From assembly GCF_032362555.1 (NCBI RefSeq), contig NC_083526.1, forward strand, positions 2,190,001-2,254,000: a DNA stretch of 64,000 bases. Direction: 5' to 3'. Positions within the stretch are counted from its first letter, which is position 1; every line of letters starts with the position of its first letter. Under the pieces are notes generated by a model, which saw only the letters and a list, made by a program, of their open reading frames with translations, ran no database searches and was not told the DNA's origin. Below are positions 36,440-48,790 of the stretch, one piece after another. A program made the translations under genes and the position numbers. The stretch is from Amyelois transitella (taxonomy: Eukaryota > Arthropoda > Insecta > Lepidoptera > Pyralidae).

Positions 36440-36700
36440 CATCCCTACCCCAACAGCCAATAGCAGCGAAGATTCTTAATCGCACAAGCAAAGACTCTTT
36501 TATCTCGCTTTCAGCTTCGTTGTATAAATCTTCGTAATCATTATGTTCTTTAACGAGCATACATCCTCTTATTGTACCCATGACCGCTCCAATATACTTT
36601 TTGTGTGTAGCAAAACATCTTCTGTCGCGCGGTTCCCCAGGCATAATATGGCGGCCAGGCGGAAGATCCTCCCTTTGGTGGCGGTCGAGCCCGAAACATC
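36440..36700 (+). repeat. Dispersed repeat family E, copy 2
   Basis: CAGCCAATAGCAGCGAAGA at the start and GGTTCCCCAGGCATAAT plus CGGAAGATCCTCCCTTTGG at the end match the copy at 44305-44525. The central roughly 110 bp differs and looks like unrelated DNA. Confidence 0.5.
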
Positions 36701-36713
36701 GCTCACGCCGCGC

Positions 36714-36905
36714 TTAAGTTTTACCGGGACAATCATAGTTTCTTCTGTTCTCATAGAAATCTTCATCATAATCTTTCCTCTCACAGCATTTGCTACATTC
36801 ACTGCATTTACAGTTGCACTCTATACCACACAAATGAAATATGTATGCACATAGTGTAAAACAAAATATACAGCGGAGGCTCCCGCAAAAATTGCAACAA
36901 CACAT
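36714..36905 (-). CDS. Hypothetical 63-aa cysteine-rich peptide
   Basis: This reads from ATG to stop without interruption. It has 15 cysteines, most in the first 45 residues (MCCCNFCGSLRCIFCFTLC at the start, CKCSECSKCC later), then an acidic/polar tail. The first part is hydrophobic enough for a membrane segment. I know no such family, and the ORF ends at the border of a repeat. It may be an exon of a longer gene, a small secreted or membrane peptide, or chance. Confidence 0.25.
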   Translation of the reverse strand: MCCCNFCGSLRCIFCFTLCAYIFHLCGIECNCKCSECSKCCERKDYDEDFYENRRNYDCPGKT

Positions 36906-37645
36906 TTCTTATCAATGGTTTTTAGATTTGTATATCTTTACCCGTTACCTAATGTAACAGCTAACAATTTTATAAAGGAAAAGCATTTTATTGATATTGA
37001 AGTGTCAGTAAAAAGCCTTCGTATTAGCTTACCCGTCTCAGTACCATTGACTAGATGTCATTGACATAAAATTACATAACTAATTGATACTTATGTCAGT
37101 GCTACGTCTGTTTCTTTCTTAGCCTTGCTTAGTTACTATATCTACCGCCAAAGAAATATAAATATAGGCTATTGCTCATGGTTGGTGTTGTTTTCTAGTA
37201 ATTAAGGGACAAACAAACAATGTTGTCAGGTTTTTCAGGCCGGCCAAGACAAATTCAGGCTCTGCACGCGCGAGAAATTGCAATATCTATATAAATTTCA
37301 TTATTTTTTATCTAATTAACTCTTTTATTATTAAGTTAAAAAGATGCTTTCGTCAGAAAGAATTGTTTTCTTTATTTGGTATCATGAAGAAAATACTGTA
37401 GTACACGTGCTTTTTAATTTTCCCTTCCGACGATACTGGATTAATCAGAAGGGTAATTAAAAATAACGGTGTTACTAGTGGTAGTAAGATAAGTATGAAG
37501 TAACAAGCGCAAGAAAGAAGAGCTCGCATGAAGAGAGTTATGAATGTGGATGAAGCGAAGGAAGTATGCAGAGATCGTGGCAAGTGGAAAGAGGTAGTCT
37601 CTGCCTACCCCTCCGGGAAAGAGGCGTGATTTTATGTATGTACTA

Positions 37646-38962
37646 CTCTGTCAAGAAAGTAGCAGGAAAAGATCAATAATACACAAACTGTTTGTTATTC
37701 ATCCAAATTTATTTTATCACCTTCAAAATATGCTCCTTTAGAAACGATACACTTACGCCAACGAATAATCCAATCATCAAAACATTTTTTAAACGCTGTT
37801 TCCGGAATTGAGGTCAGTTCTCGCCGCGAATTCTCTTTTGTGTCTTCTACCGATTGAAAACGGGTGCCACGAAGTGGTAATTTGAGTTTAGGAAAAAGAA
37901 AAAAGTCGGCTGGAGCCATATCTGGTGAATATGGTGGTTGCTCGATGGTATTTGTTGAGTGTTTGGTTAAAAATTCGTTCACAATGATGGCCTTGTGCGA
38001 AGGTGCATTATCATGGTGCAAAATCCAAGAATTTTCTTTCCACAAATCTGGCCTTTTTCGTCGGATTTGCTCTCTTAAACGCCGCATAACACTCAAATAA
38101 TATTCCTTATTTACCGTTTGACCTTCCGGGAAGAATTCCTAGTGCACAACACCGCGATAGTCAAAGAAAACAGTCAACATGACTTTGACTTTTGAACGAC
38201 TTTGGCGTGGTTTTTTCGGTTTCGGTTCAGTTGGAAGGCGCCACTCCGAAGCTTGTTGACTAGCTTGCATGTCAAACTCGTAAACCCACGTCTCGTCACC
38301 AGTAACAATGCGTTTCATGAATGTTGGGTCGGAATTGACTCGTTCTAGCATGTCCTCAGCGACTCTCATGCGATTGAGTTTTTGAAAAAAATTCAGGTCT
38401 TTTGGGACTAGCCGAGCGGCAACATGTTTCATACCCAAATTATTAGTTAAAATGGTACGGATCGACTCGTGAGATACAGAAAGTTCGGTGGCTATCTCTC
38501 TCAAAGTTGAATGAGGATTTTCAGTCACTATTTCCTTCACTTTTGCGATGTTAACTTCAGTTGCAGACGTTGATGGCCTACCAGAGCGAGGCAAATCTCC
38601 CATCACATCTCGACCGCTTTTGAACGCTTTGTACCACTCATAAGCACGAGTTTTTGATAAAGTCGATTCACCGTAAGCCTTCTGTAACATTTTCAGTGAC
38701 TCCGAACACGATATTCCATTGGCAATGCAAAATTTAAGACAAACTCTTTGTTCGATGTTTTTATCCATTATGAAATTAGCAATACACACTAGATATGATA
38801 TAACTAAAAATAGCACTGTATTTAATGTAAACAACAGATGCAACTCAAACTCCGCGCCAAAATGGAAAACAGTTGTGCCAATCTAACAACAACAAAAAAA
38901 ACAAAAATTTGAATTTGGAACCATAAATAAATAATCCATTCCCGATACTTTTCTGACTGAAT
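37646..38962 (-). mobile_element. mariner transposon
   Basis: The left end (from CTCTGTCAAGAAAGTAGCAG) and the reverse complement of the right end (from CAGTCAGAAAAGTATCGGG) match at 19 of 26 positions. TA dinucleotides flank both ends, as required for mariner. It is inserted in the TATGTATG tail of a LINE fragment (37500-37640). Length is about 1.3 kb, normal for mariner. Confidence 0.85.
37695..38768 (-). pseudogene. mariner transposase with one in-frame stop
   Basis: From MDKNIEQRVCLKF to GAYFEGDKINLDE the frame is continuous for 357 codons except for a single TAG at 38139-38141, in the segment YRGVVH-stop-EFFPEG. The N-terminal paired HTH region (LSKTRAYEWYKAFKSG, GRPSTS) and the DD34D triad are all present: TGDETWVYEFD, HHDNAPSHKA, and the last aspartate of YSPDMAPADFF, with 34 residues between D2 and D3. 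Upstream in-frame codons to 38843 are outside the usual protein. With only one stop and no frameshift, the copy is young. Confidence 0.9.
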
Positions 38963-39225
38963 GTATGTGTATGTAAGCGTAAGAAAGGGCCAAGGCATCT
39001 GACACTACTGCCATCTTGTGATGACAGCAGGGTTCAACGGCTTAACTTGCCTTTCAAATGCTTCCGAAACACGCAGGAGCCCGGAAAAATTGTATGCCAC
39101 TTTGTGTCATGGTCAAGAACATTAAAAATAAAAACGTCATTAGGTACCGTTATTTTATTATTGTCCAATATTTGAAATGAAATGAAAACAATAATCTGGC
39201 TCTTCATCTTCATCAATCTTCATGT

Positions 39226-41216
39226 TTATAATCTGCCCATGAGCAACTTAATCTGCCCAGACAGTTGTCCAACAGTGTTACACAGCTGGACAATGGCCGA
39301 TAACAGCATAGTTTGACACGCATTCGGCGGGATCTTGCTGTCAGAACGGCTTGCTACTATTGTCTCTTGGAGAACTTTTTCTGGAAATAAAAAAAAATTA
39401 AGTAAGTTTAAAAAGAAAATGGGTACAATACATATTTGAATGACTGCAGTCGCTGGGTGTAGATTCAGTCTCCTCTCTCCTTGTGTTAGTTCTTATTATA
39501 TCTTTGTTTGAATAAAGAGCCCAGGGTCCTCCTATGACTACGATCCTGAATTGACAGATTATTACCGAATTTCGTATGCAATGCAAAAAAATTGGCAGTG
39601 GAACTTAGCCCATATTTAATTATGATTACACATCCAGTTCTTTAAATGTGCAGGTCTCTTGATGATGTTTTCCCTCACCGCAAGCGCATGGAACCTTTCG
39701 TTTCATTAGAAAGACATATATATGAATTAGAACATACTTGCGTACTGCTTCATACAAGTACAAGACTTAGACTTCTCCGCCGTGCAAGTTGTGGCCGATT
39801 TCAAGGTTGGTGGTGGAGCATTAGGCAACGGGTCGGTTTGCCATTGCTTATTCGGGCACTCCTTGTACTGACACTTGAACTCCGTGAGCGATGGGCCATA
39901 CATACACTTGCAATCACTGCATGGGATGCTGATAACATGAGGCGGGAGTTCTTTATGAGGTTTAGGTGGAGATTTAGTTGCTAAAGGAGCTTTGTGAGGA
40001 GCGGTATGATGACAATGTCCGGAGTCGTCGCACGCTGAAGAGTCACAGATGAGCTTACTTCCTGTTGTAGACCCATCTGGACTCACAAGTGAGATATCGG
40101 ATGGCGTTTTGCTGATAGGGGGAGTTCGGTTTCCTTTTTTGGTTTTAAGCTTTATTTTTCTCTTGGGTTGTTTTCCTGTGGGACCATGTTGGGAAGGTAT
40201 TGGGGAGATGTGGCTATCGCAGGGGATACTGGGACCGCAAGGGGCTGGTTGGCAGGGGGGGTGTTTGCCGCAGGGAGTGACAGGGTCGCACCGGCGTTGG
40301 CTGGAGCAAGGGGGGATTAGGGGAGGGGTGACAGGACGTACGCCCCCAGGCAGCACCGGTTCATCGCTGGTGCATTCCTTGGGTCCTGCCTCGGGATCTT
40401 GCAAATCAGGGTTTGTACAGCACGGTGGGATGCATGATGAATGGCTGCACTCATCTGTTTCTGAAATGGTTGTTTTCAGATCTGGAACCTTTAGTTCTGG
40501 ACAGCTGTGAAATTATGTTAGAAATGTAACTGACTTTGTTTATTAACTTAACTCTTCTTTGTCTTGGCTTGGTTAGTCTCACTTATATCCTCACCTCTCT
40601 GAAGCAAAGCTTGGGGTGCGCTCTGTGATCATGAACCTGGTTGAGTAAGTCAGGTTTCTACACGAAGCGACTTCCGTCTGACCTTTGCAGGGGAATCTAA
40701 CCCATATGATTCATGGCACAAGCTGCACAAAACGAATATCCCTATTTCCTTAGTCGCCTTTTACGTTATAGGAAACGATGGACTGGTTCTATTCTAAAGT
40801 CGGAAACTACATGGTTTCCCTTGATAGGTAACTCAAAACCTAGATGGTACATACTACAGTGCTATTATGTATAAATCAAACCTTGGCGCATCGCAGGCTG
40901 AGGGTCTTACATAAGGCGGGTCCCTTTGCTCTCCTTGTGGGCAAAGCCCTTTTATTGGCTGACATTTTGTTCTCTGACACCTTTTATCTAGCTCTCCGTC
41001 TAAACGTTCCAAATTACAATGCGGACACGGGCAGGTGATCTCGATGATGCCATTTTTGATTTCGAGTATTTTTTGGGGGGAAAAGCCTAAGCATTTGAAG
41101 TGGGCCCATCTGGCGCAGGCGCCTTTGCATTGCACCCCGCCCTTGTTAGATACATTTTGGCCGCAAATTCTACAAGCATTTTTTACACGGCCCTTCGGTG
41201 ATTTCGGTCTGCTCAT
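39226..41216 (-). CDS. PHD-like zinc-finger protein A, three exons
   Basis: Exons 40882-41216, 39738-40504 and 39226-39380 join with matching phases (2, then 1) to 418 aa. Residues about 14-67 form a C4HC3-type PHD-like finger (CRICGQ, CKGACARWAHFKC, CPCPHC). The middle is rich in Pro and Cys (CDPVTPCGKHPPCQPAPCG) with a basic patch (KRKIKLKTKK), suggesting a disordered, perhaps nuclear segment. Exon 3 supplies a C-terminal helix (VQLCNTVGQLSGQIKLLMG) that matches protein B. If exon 2 were read through, the protein would instead stop at 39727. Such fingers bind histone tails or proteins; partner and role are unknown. The first donor (AAG|GTTTGA) is weaker than TAT|GTAAGA at 40911, but only the former keeps the frame. 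Confidence 0.75.
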
Positions 41217-44200
41217 TGTTTCTTCATTATCAGCATTATGTTAATTGGTTTCTGGATTTTAAAATTCTTGTAGTTACATGTTGGATACTGGTTTGCTTCA
41301 GAAAGTGACTTTGGACATAATTGTGACAGAAAAATGCCATTCTTGAGTTTCTGTACCAAAGAGGATAATGGAATACGCAGAGAGGGCAAATAATAGGAAC
41401 TTTGTGTAAGAAAATAAATAAATTAATACATTTTTACCAGGTCTTAAATTTATATAATAGATATTAACCCTTTCGGATATTGAAAACATAAATTTCTATA
41501 TTTGGATGATCAATAGCAAGTTTTACAATCATTAGATTTTTAAATATACTTAAATTTAAGAGCCAATTACAGGTCTTTACTAATAAAATCAGTTTTAAAA
41601 ATAAAAATTTTCGAGAACGCCAATTAAACACACACTAGTTAATAATATCATTGAAGCAAATGCTTAAGTGCATACATACTGTGAATAATTAGACTTAAAG
41701 AGATAAATGTAAATACTTAATCACAAAAGAATTTTTCATACAATAAAAGTTAAAAATGTCAATGTCTATGGTTTTTGCAACGGTGTTGAAAGACTTGCCT
41801 ACTCGACATAAAAATGAATTCTGCCTATAATTTGTCGATACTACTGGAAGAATGATAGGGAATTAACGTCGGCGATATTCAAAATATCTTAGACTTTGAA
41901 TCTTGTCGACTATTCTCTGTCTACCATGTGATAAATAAGTTACCATGTGGTAATAGTTTGTAATGTATGTGATGGGACATTAATAAATCTATGAGACATT
42001 ATTTACATCCATTTTTATTTTGCAAATGGGAACTGCGGAAGGCGGACAACGACTTTGACAAATTGTTTCGTAAAAAGGGCTACATTATGTATGAGAAGAA
42101 ACATGTTTTCTGAATTCATATTACCAAGGTATATTTCATTATACTGCTATTTAGCTTTAACTCGAATAAGTACGGAGTTAGGTAAAAACATAAACTTATT
42201 TCATTTTTAAGAATTTAACCAGCAATTGCTGCTGCAGTTCAAAGGTAAAACCATTACTACTGCGTCAAGAAGGCCGTATTCATTTACACGTAATTTTGTG
42301 GCGGTTAACCCTAAACTTTCCAATACACGGTAAATATTCATGGATTAGTTTGTCCTTCCTTATGTAAACACACAAGCTACAAATACCCACGAGCGAGAGG
42401 TGAGTTAGACAAGAATAAAACTTGTGGACAAGTTTGATTGGCAATCAGTGGTACAATACGGGGTGACAACGACTGTTTGCAGGCTTATTCTGGAAACAGA
42501 ATTGTTATTGATGAGTAGGTATGACTGATTCAAAGAAACTGGGGAAATGAGGAAAATAGAATTCTGTTGCTTTTGTAAAAATTTGTTCTATAATTAAATA
42601 AAGAAAAAGAAAGAAGAAATAAAGATAGACGAAAAATCTCCATTTGGCGCATAAGTTTGCTACATGATGCTCACTCAGCGTACGCATGTGTATGATAGGG
42701 TTACACAATGCCCTGATTTTTTGTGAAAGTACGGCTATCTAGCTATTTTTAATTATTTTTGACAGGATAAAATGATACCAATTTATGAAGCTGACACCTT
42801 AATGAAATGGACATTCAGATCACTAACCCGTCGCCTAAAAATTGTTAGTTATTTTCCTTATTACCTACACAATGTTTTTTCTTTGCTACTAGACCAGCTC
42901 TCATGCTCGCATTAGAGGAATGTGAAAAATGCACGCGTGAAAAGTTTTTGCAGTGGGATTCGGTAATGAAACCTTTAGCATTAGAACGCGATGGATTAAT
43001 GAGATCTTCCAGAATAGGACTCCATCTAAACAGATGCTGCGTCGCAATAGTTCAATTTCACGGGAAACTGAACTCTGATCGGTTTGAGAATTGTAGGTAT
43101 ACCTGATTTGTATGCGATGCCCACCATTTCATTCATTCATTCATTGACATAATCACGTCTATATCCCTTGCGTGTTAGACAGAGCCAGCAGTTATGATAG
43201 ACTAACAGGCCACGTACAGCTGTTAGACATAATAGAACCTACAAGAAGAGTCAGACATAAGGCCCAAATTAAATCGTAGAAAAAATGCAACCAGATGATT
43301 TAATTATTTGTAATCAATTGACTGACTTGAGGACTTAATTATGTGTGGCAAATGGACCATGGAACTAACTGTACGAGTTAACCCGAACATTCAAAGTTCA
43401 GAAGTGTTTTGAAACCAAATGCAACAAATGGTGGGCATAAGCCGTGTGGTTCCCGGTACCAATATAGGAAAGCATGGGATCACTCCATCTCGTTCCCATG
43501 GATGTCGTAAGACTTGGGATTCTTCTTGTAGGCTAGCAACCTGTCACTACATATAAACATACATATGGTCATGTCTATATCCCTTGCGGGGTAGACAGAG
43601 CCAACTGTCTTGAAAAAACTGAATGGCCACGTTCAGCTATTTCGCTTAATGATATAATTGAGATTCAAATAGTGACAGGTTGCTAGCCCATGGCCTAAAA
43701 AAGAATCCCAAGTTTGTAAGCCTATCCCTTAGTCGCCTTTTAAGACATCCATGGGAAAAAGATAAACCTGTCACTATTTGAATCACAATTCCATCATTTA
43801 ACCATAGAGGTGAATGTGGCCTACCAGTCTTGTTTATAAGACGTGATTATGTATGTATATTTGTATGTAATTCAATCAAGCCAACTTACACAAACACACA
43901 TTTGTACAATAATATCATATTACTGCACAGTAGCACTATCTCTTATCTCGGCTCAGTAAGCAATATCAAATTAATTCGACGTACAACCAAAGGATCTAAC
44001 GCGTGAATAGCCTATTACAGTATTATGATTATGATCAAGTTAGAACAAGTTAGTATTATTAGGGCGAAATACAAGGAGCGTGAGTGTAGTGTAGACCTTA
44101 TATTTATATATTTATTTAAACTTTATTGCACCTAAAATAATGTACAATAGGTAGACTTAATAACATAAGACATTCTTTACCAGTCGAATGACTGACTGAC

Positions 44201-46713
44201 TTTTAGACCGAACTGAGATTGCAATTTGGGTGGTTAAAAAAAGATCAATTTGAGCATATTCACATATATGAAAATAATCTACACATATAAGTAGGTATTG
44301 AGTATGTGGCGACATCACCAATGTCACACAACAACTGTCAATCGTTATGAATAAAATGACGTGATCAGCCAATAGCAGCGAAGAGTCTACATCGCACAAA
44401 CAAAGTTTTCATGGATTGGAGCATAAACACAACCTCCGACTTAACATCTTCGGAGCCGCGGTTCCCCAGGCATAACACCTAGCCTGGCGGAAGATCTTCC
44501 CTTTGGTGGCGGTCGAGCCGAATCATAGCTCCCGCTACAAGTAACACATATTTTAATAATAAATGTACGTTCATAAACATACATAGATATAGTCACGTCT
44601 ATATCCCTTGCGGGGTAGACGGGGCCAACAGTCCTGAAGTGACTGGCAGACCACGTTCAGCTGTTTGGCTTTATGATAGAATTGAGACTCATAAACATAA
44701 TAGATAAAAAAAATATTATATTCAGAAATCGGAATAATAGAAGCCACTAGAGTATTTTCCCCTCTAGCAGTTCATTGTTTACATACTCATACATAATCAT
44801 ACGTTAAGATCATATCAAAGATTCCTCTAATTTAAGTTAGGATATAGACGTGACTATAATAATATGTATATAGGTACAATGATTATTTTTTAAATGTTAA
44901 AACTAACTAGAATTTTCCTCGGTATCCAATTTAGAAGCCGTGTTAATAATTCCGAGCACCCTGTACCTACACATGAACTCAGGATCACTATAAAATTGAT
45001 ACGTGACTGTCCCTTCATCCAATCAACGAATCGATGGTACACAGATGGGTCTGTGATTCGATTCATCTATTTCAGTGGTTCTTAAACTTTGACAAGTATT
45101 TGATTTACAAGGTAACACACACACAAATAATCATGTTTCAACCCAAAATTGACAATGAATCTTCTTTTAGGCGATATGCTAGCATCGTGTTGCTCAATTC
45201 CTTTCAGTTTCCTCAAGACTATTGACTCTGTCTACCCTTCAATGGATAAAGACTTGATTATATGTGACTTACGCTAAATCTATAATATTTACTTTCAGAG
45301 CATTTGTTAAGAACATTTTATTTTATATTATCAACCCGTGGTACTTACTATAACTATATCAAGAAGAGTGTACAGATGTAGATCACTGACAGGAAAAAGT
45401 GACCATGGTCCACCCAGACCGAATGTTTTCATCAGTTTCCTCTGACTGGAGAAATCTGATCCTTATGATCCACTTAGAAAACATTTTGGAATGGTGGGAC
45501 TAAGGGTAAAGAAAGTAGGTAAACGTCGATCATTACCGACTATAAAAATATGAAGACACTAGTAAATTTACTTAAAAATAAATAAAAGACATTTAACAGC
45601 AAGTAGAAAACTGCCTGCAAAGGCTAATTTTCTGAATAAAATATTGATTTTTGATTTAAAACTTTAACACGGAAGTATAATTTTTAACTTTTTACAGTTT
45701 TGTTTAAAGAGATTATAGATATATTTAACGACTATACTCGTAGTGTAATGTATTGCATCAATAAATGACAATCGTTGTGGTGTGACGTAAGCAAGTGGAG
45801 CGGCAGCACGTTCTGTCACTTTACGGCGTATGCCAGACTAGAGCGGGTGTGTGCACAAATCAAGTTGTTGTAAATTTCAACAAATATTATTGTACGACAG
45901 TACACGTAGTACCAGTGCTATTTGAATTTTCATTGTGGAATCATAGTCATAAATAACTGTCATATAATTCGAGAGATATTAATCAGGTATCTATCAGAAG
46001 TTTGAAAACCACTGATAAATTTCGTTGGCTTTCGATGTAGAATAATTCACTTTGCACCAAAAAGTGGCGTCTATTGGACAAGGTTATTTTAACTCTGGTT
46101 ATTTTTACTCAAAATTTTGTATCACTCCTGTCGAATTATTCCTTTGTATTTTTTATTTTATTTAAATATCTCTTTGCTTTATGGAATCCAGAAGATAAAG
46201 TTGTCTTGTTAATAATTGGTATAGGTACCAACCTAGTTATACTTAGGCTTACTTAGGCTTATTTTAGGATAACGTTGTGTCTTTTGCAAAACCACATTGC
46301 AATAAACAGTATTGAGTTGAGTAGGTACATACTGCAATATTTATTATCATTTTTATCGTTATTGTATATCGAGTAAGATGAACGAGTATATTGAGTAAGG
46401 CGTCAAGAATATTATTAGTAGAAAATAGTGTTACCTAGGCTTATTATCATGGGATGGCGATAGGCTAGAAACCTGTCATTATTTGAATCTTCATTCGATC
46501 ATTAAGTCCCACAGCTGAGCCCTTTAGTATTTTTCAAGACTGTTGGCTCTGTCTACCCTGCAAGAGATATAGACGTGACAGCATGTACCTATTAATGTAG
46601 TCTTATCTAGTTCCTAACTAACTTTGAAGTAAGTCAAAATATGCACTTAAATAAAACTAAGTCAAACTATTCTTAATTTTTAATCACCTTGAGCGAAGAC
46701 CCTCACGATTCAC
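41217..46713. other. Intergenic region between the two PHD-like genes
   Basis: No exon is convincing in 5.5 kb. Family A pieces lie at 43140-43260 (minus), 43441-43860 (forward, reverse and forward pieces side by side), 44572-44690 (minus) and 46440-46590 (plus), and repeat family E is at 44305-44525. The stretch 41250-43100 is unique AT-rich DNA with nothing I can name. Confidence 0.5.
44305..44525 (+). repeat. Dispersed repeat family E, copy 3
   Basis: The fullest of three copies: GTGGCGACATCACC...GATCAGCCAATAGCAGCGAAG...GGTTCCCCAGGCATAACACC...CCCTTTGGTGGCGGTCGAGC. No TIR or tail is obvious. Confidence 0.55.
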
Positions 46714-47337
46714 TTATTTTTTCTTGAAAATACTCTTGCGATTTTCCGAGCAATAACAAGGCTTAAGGCACAACAGCCGCGACCCTTCTTCAGTGCACTT
46801 CTGCCCTAAATTCTGACAATTTATAGTTTCTTTCAGCCCCAGCATCAAGTTGTTAATCTGCTGCGACAATTGTCCAACTGTGACACACACTTGGTCTATT
46901 TTAGATTCCAGATTTCCATTAGAAGAAAATCCTCTGACTGCATCACCGGCGGTGACTTCAATATCTTCTGTTTCTTTCCTTTTCTTGAATATAGAACTCT
47001 TTGGACTGAATCGTATAAAAGGTTCTGATCGCTTCGTTCCTACAGCAACGGTTTTCGTTTCATAATATGCGTCTTGAGTTCTTTGAGCGATTCCGTCATA
47101 GGTTTCTTCATCTGTATAATATTCTTTTTGAACTTCCGTCTTGCAATCAGGACAAGGACAGTTGATTTTGAGAACACCGGTTTTGATATCTTTTATCTTT
47201 CCTGGGGTGTAGTGTATGCAGTTGAAATGTACCCAGGTGGCGCAGACGCCCTGGCATTGGAGACCATTCTTCTGGGTGACTGGCTTCAGGCAAATCTTGC
47301 AGGGATTTTTAACTTTAATGCATTTTGATTTTAACAT
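46714..47337 (-). CDS. PHD-like zinc-finger protein B, single exon
   Basis: An intact 207-aa ORF. Residues about 13-64 carry the same finger as protein A (CKICLK, CQGVCATWVHFNC, CPCPDC), with the same spacing and the shared phrase KIKDIKTGVLKI versus KILEIKNGIIEI. The middle is polar with basic KRSEPFIRFSPKS and FKKRKE. A helix near 150-175 (VCVTVGQLSQQINNLMLGL) corresponds to the last exon of protein A. A Cys-containing basic end follows (CLKPCYCSENRKSIFKKK). It lies 5.5 kb upstream of gene A in the same orientation, so tandem duplication is likely. The lack of introns could mean intron loss or a retrocopy. Function unknown; a chromatin or protein-binding role is possible. Confidence 0.75.
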   Translation of the reverse strand: MLKSKCIKVKNPCKICLKPVTQKNGLQCQGVCATWVHFNCIHYTPGKIKDIKTGVLKINCPCPDCKTEVQKEYYTDEETYDGIAQRTQDAYYETKTVAVGTKRSEPFIRFSPKSSIFKKRKETEDIEVTAGDAVRGFSSNGNLESKIDQVCVTVGQLSQQINNLMLGLKETINCQNLGQKCTEEGSRLLCLKPCYCSENRKSIFKKK

Positions 47338-48012
47338 GATTATTTCATGGTTACGGCTTTTTTTGGATATTGAGGTTAATCTGTTTTGGATGGTTGATGG
47401 ATTTGATCTCAGATTTTGATGTTGTGATTGACATATTATGTCTGTATTGACATAATTAAAGTCTTAGCATCAAACATAAGTACCTACCATTATTATATCT
47501 TACTAATATTATAAATGCGAAAGTTTGTGAGTATGTCAGTATGGATGTTTGTTACTCTTTCACGCAAAAACTACTGAACCGATTACGATGAAATTTGGTA
47601 CGTAGGTAGCTGAAGACCCATAATAACATATAGGCTACTTTTAATCCCGGAGTTCCCTCGGGATTGATAGGGTTTCCATGCGGACGAAGTCGCGGGCGGC
47701 CTCTAGTTATTCATAATTAAGTGGACATACTCTATATAATTATAAACATGTCAAGAAGTGTATTATACCTAGTTCTTATTTCCAATAGTTCTCTGGGATA
47801 AGTAAGTAGTTATCCCGTGGGAGGTACACAACTGACTAAGAAATGTACGAGTTAAAGAAAGCTAAATATACAAGAACATTACACATACTTTGTGTTTGTT
47901 TTTGGCCTAACAAGGACAACTCTATAGTCTAGTCTTTGGGTTGCGGAGGTCAGATGATAAAAAAAACTATAAGCGCGCCATTTAAGTGTAGAGAATTGCG
48001 AGTGTTAGTGTA

Positions 48013-48343
48013 GTGCCGTGTGGTTCCCGGCACCAATACAAAAAAGAATAGGCCCACTCCATCTCTTTCCAATGGATGTCGTAAAAGGCGACGTCTTACG
48101 CCTCACGTCTATATCCCTAGCGGGGTAGACAGAGCCACAAGTCCTGAAAAGACAAGGCCACGCTCAGCTGTTTGGCTTAGTGATAGAATTGAGATTCAAA
48201 TAGTGACAGGTTGCTAGCCCATCGCCTAAAAGAGGAATCCCAAGTTTATAAGCCTATCCCTTAGTCGCCTTTTACGACATCTGTGGGAAAGAGATGGAGT
48301 GGTCCTATTCTTTTTTTGTAATGGTGCCGGGAACCACACGGCA
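48013..48343. repeat. Foldback of two family A copies
   Basis: The arms 48013-48091 and 48265-48343 are inverted copies of the family A head (GTGCCGTGTGGTTCCCGGC...GTCGTAAAAGGCGAC). Between them is the body of the reverse copy. A single strand could form a stem of about 79 bp. Confidence 0.8.
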
Positions 48344-48790
48344 TTACTAAATTACACTTACTTAATTTCTCAGCTTAACGCAAAGGTTGGCTTTTTAGAT
48401 AATGCATTTAGCGTTAAAACCGCCATTGTATTAATACGTATGTATTAATATATTATACATACTTACATCCATTAAATCACGCCTTTTTCCCGGAGGGGTA
48501 GGCAGGGACTACATCTTTCCACATGCCACGTACAATTGTATGGTACCAATGTTGTTTGTAAATATGTGTATATTAATAAATAAAAAAAGTACTCCATCGG
48601 TTATTAACAGATGTGTTCCACTTCCAATATATAAAAGAACACAAAAGATTGAAAGACAGTGTGAGACAATTGCCGCCTTTTCCGATATTGGACGCGGCGC
48701 GTCAAATATAGTTGGCACAGAAATGAAAACGTTTACTTAAGACTTTTTTTTAAAATCGTATTTGAAAAAAAAATATGAATAGTTAATACA

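Larger units (their letters stand above)
35567..37645. other. Intergenic region with one small unassigned ORF
   Basis: AT-rich DNA follows the Vps16B stop; a run of AATAAA repeats at 36155-36168 could serve as its polyadenylation signal. Repeat family E is at 36440-36700, a small Cys-rich ORF at 36714-36905 and a LINE 3' fragment at 37500-37640. Confidence 0.5.

Noticed and set aside
36426-36644. 72-codon minus-strand ORF
   Set aside because: It runs through dispersed repeat family E at both ends, so most of it is repeat sequence.
39646-40510. Plus-strand ORFs of 112 and 153 codons
   Set aside because: They are antisense to exon 2 of PHD-like gene A and owe their length to its Pro/Cys-rich composition.
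46074-46256. 60-codon hydrophobic plus-strand ORF
   Set aside because: T-rich DNA gives hydrophobic translations by chance; no neighbouring exon or domain supports it.
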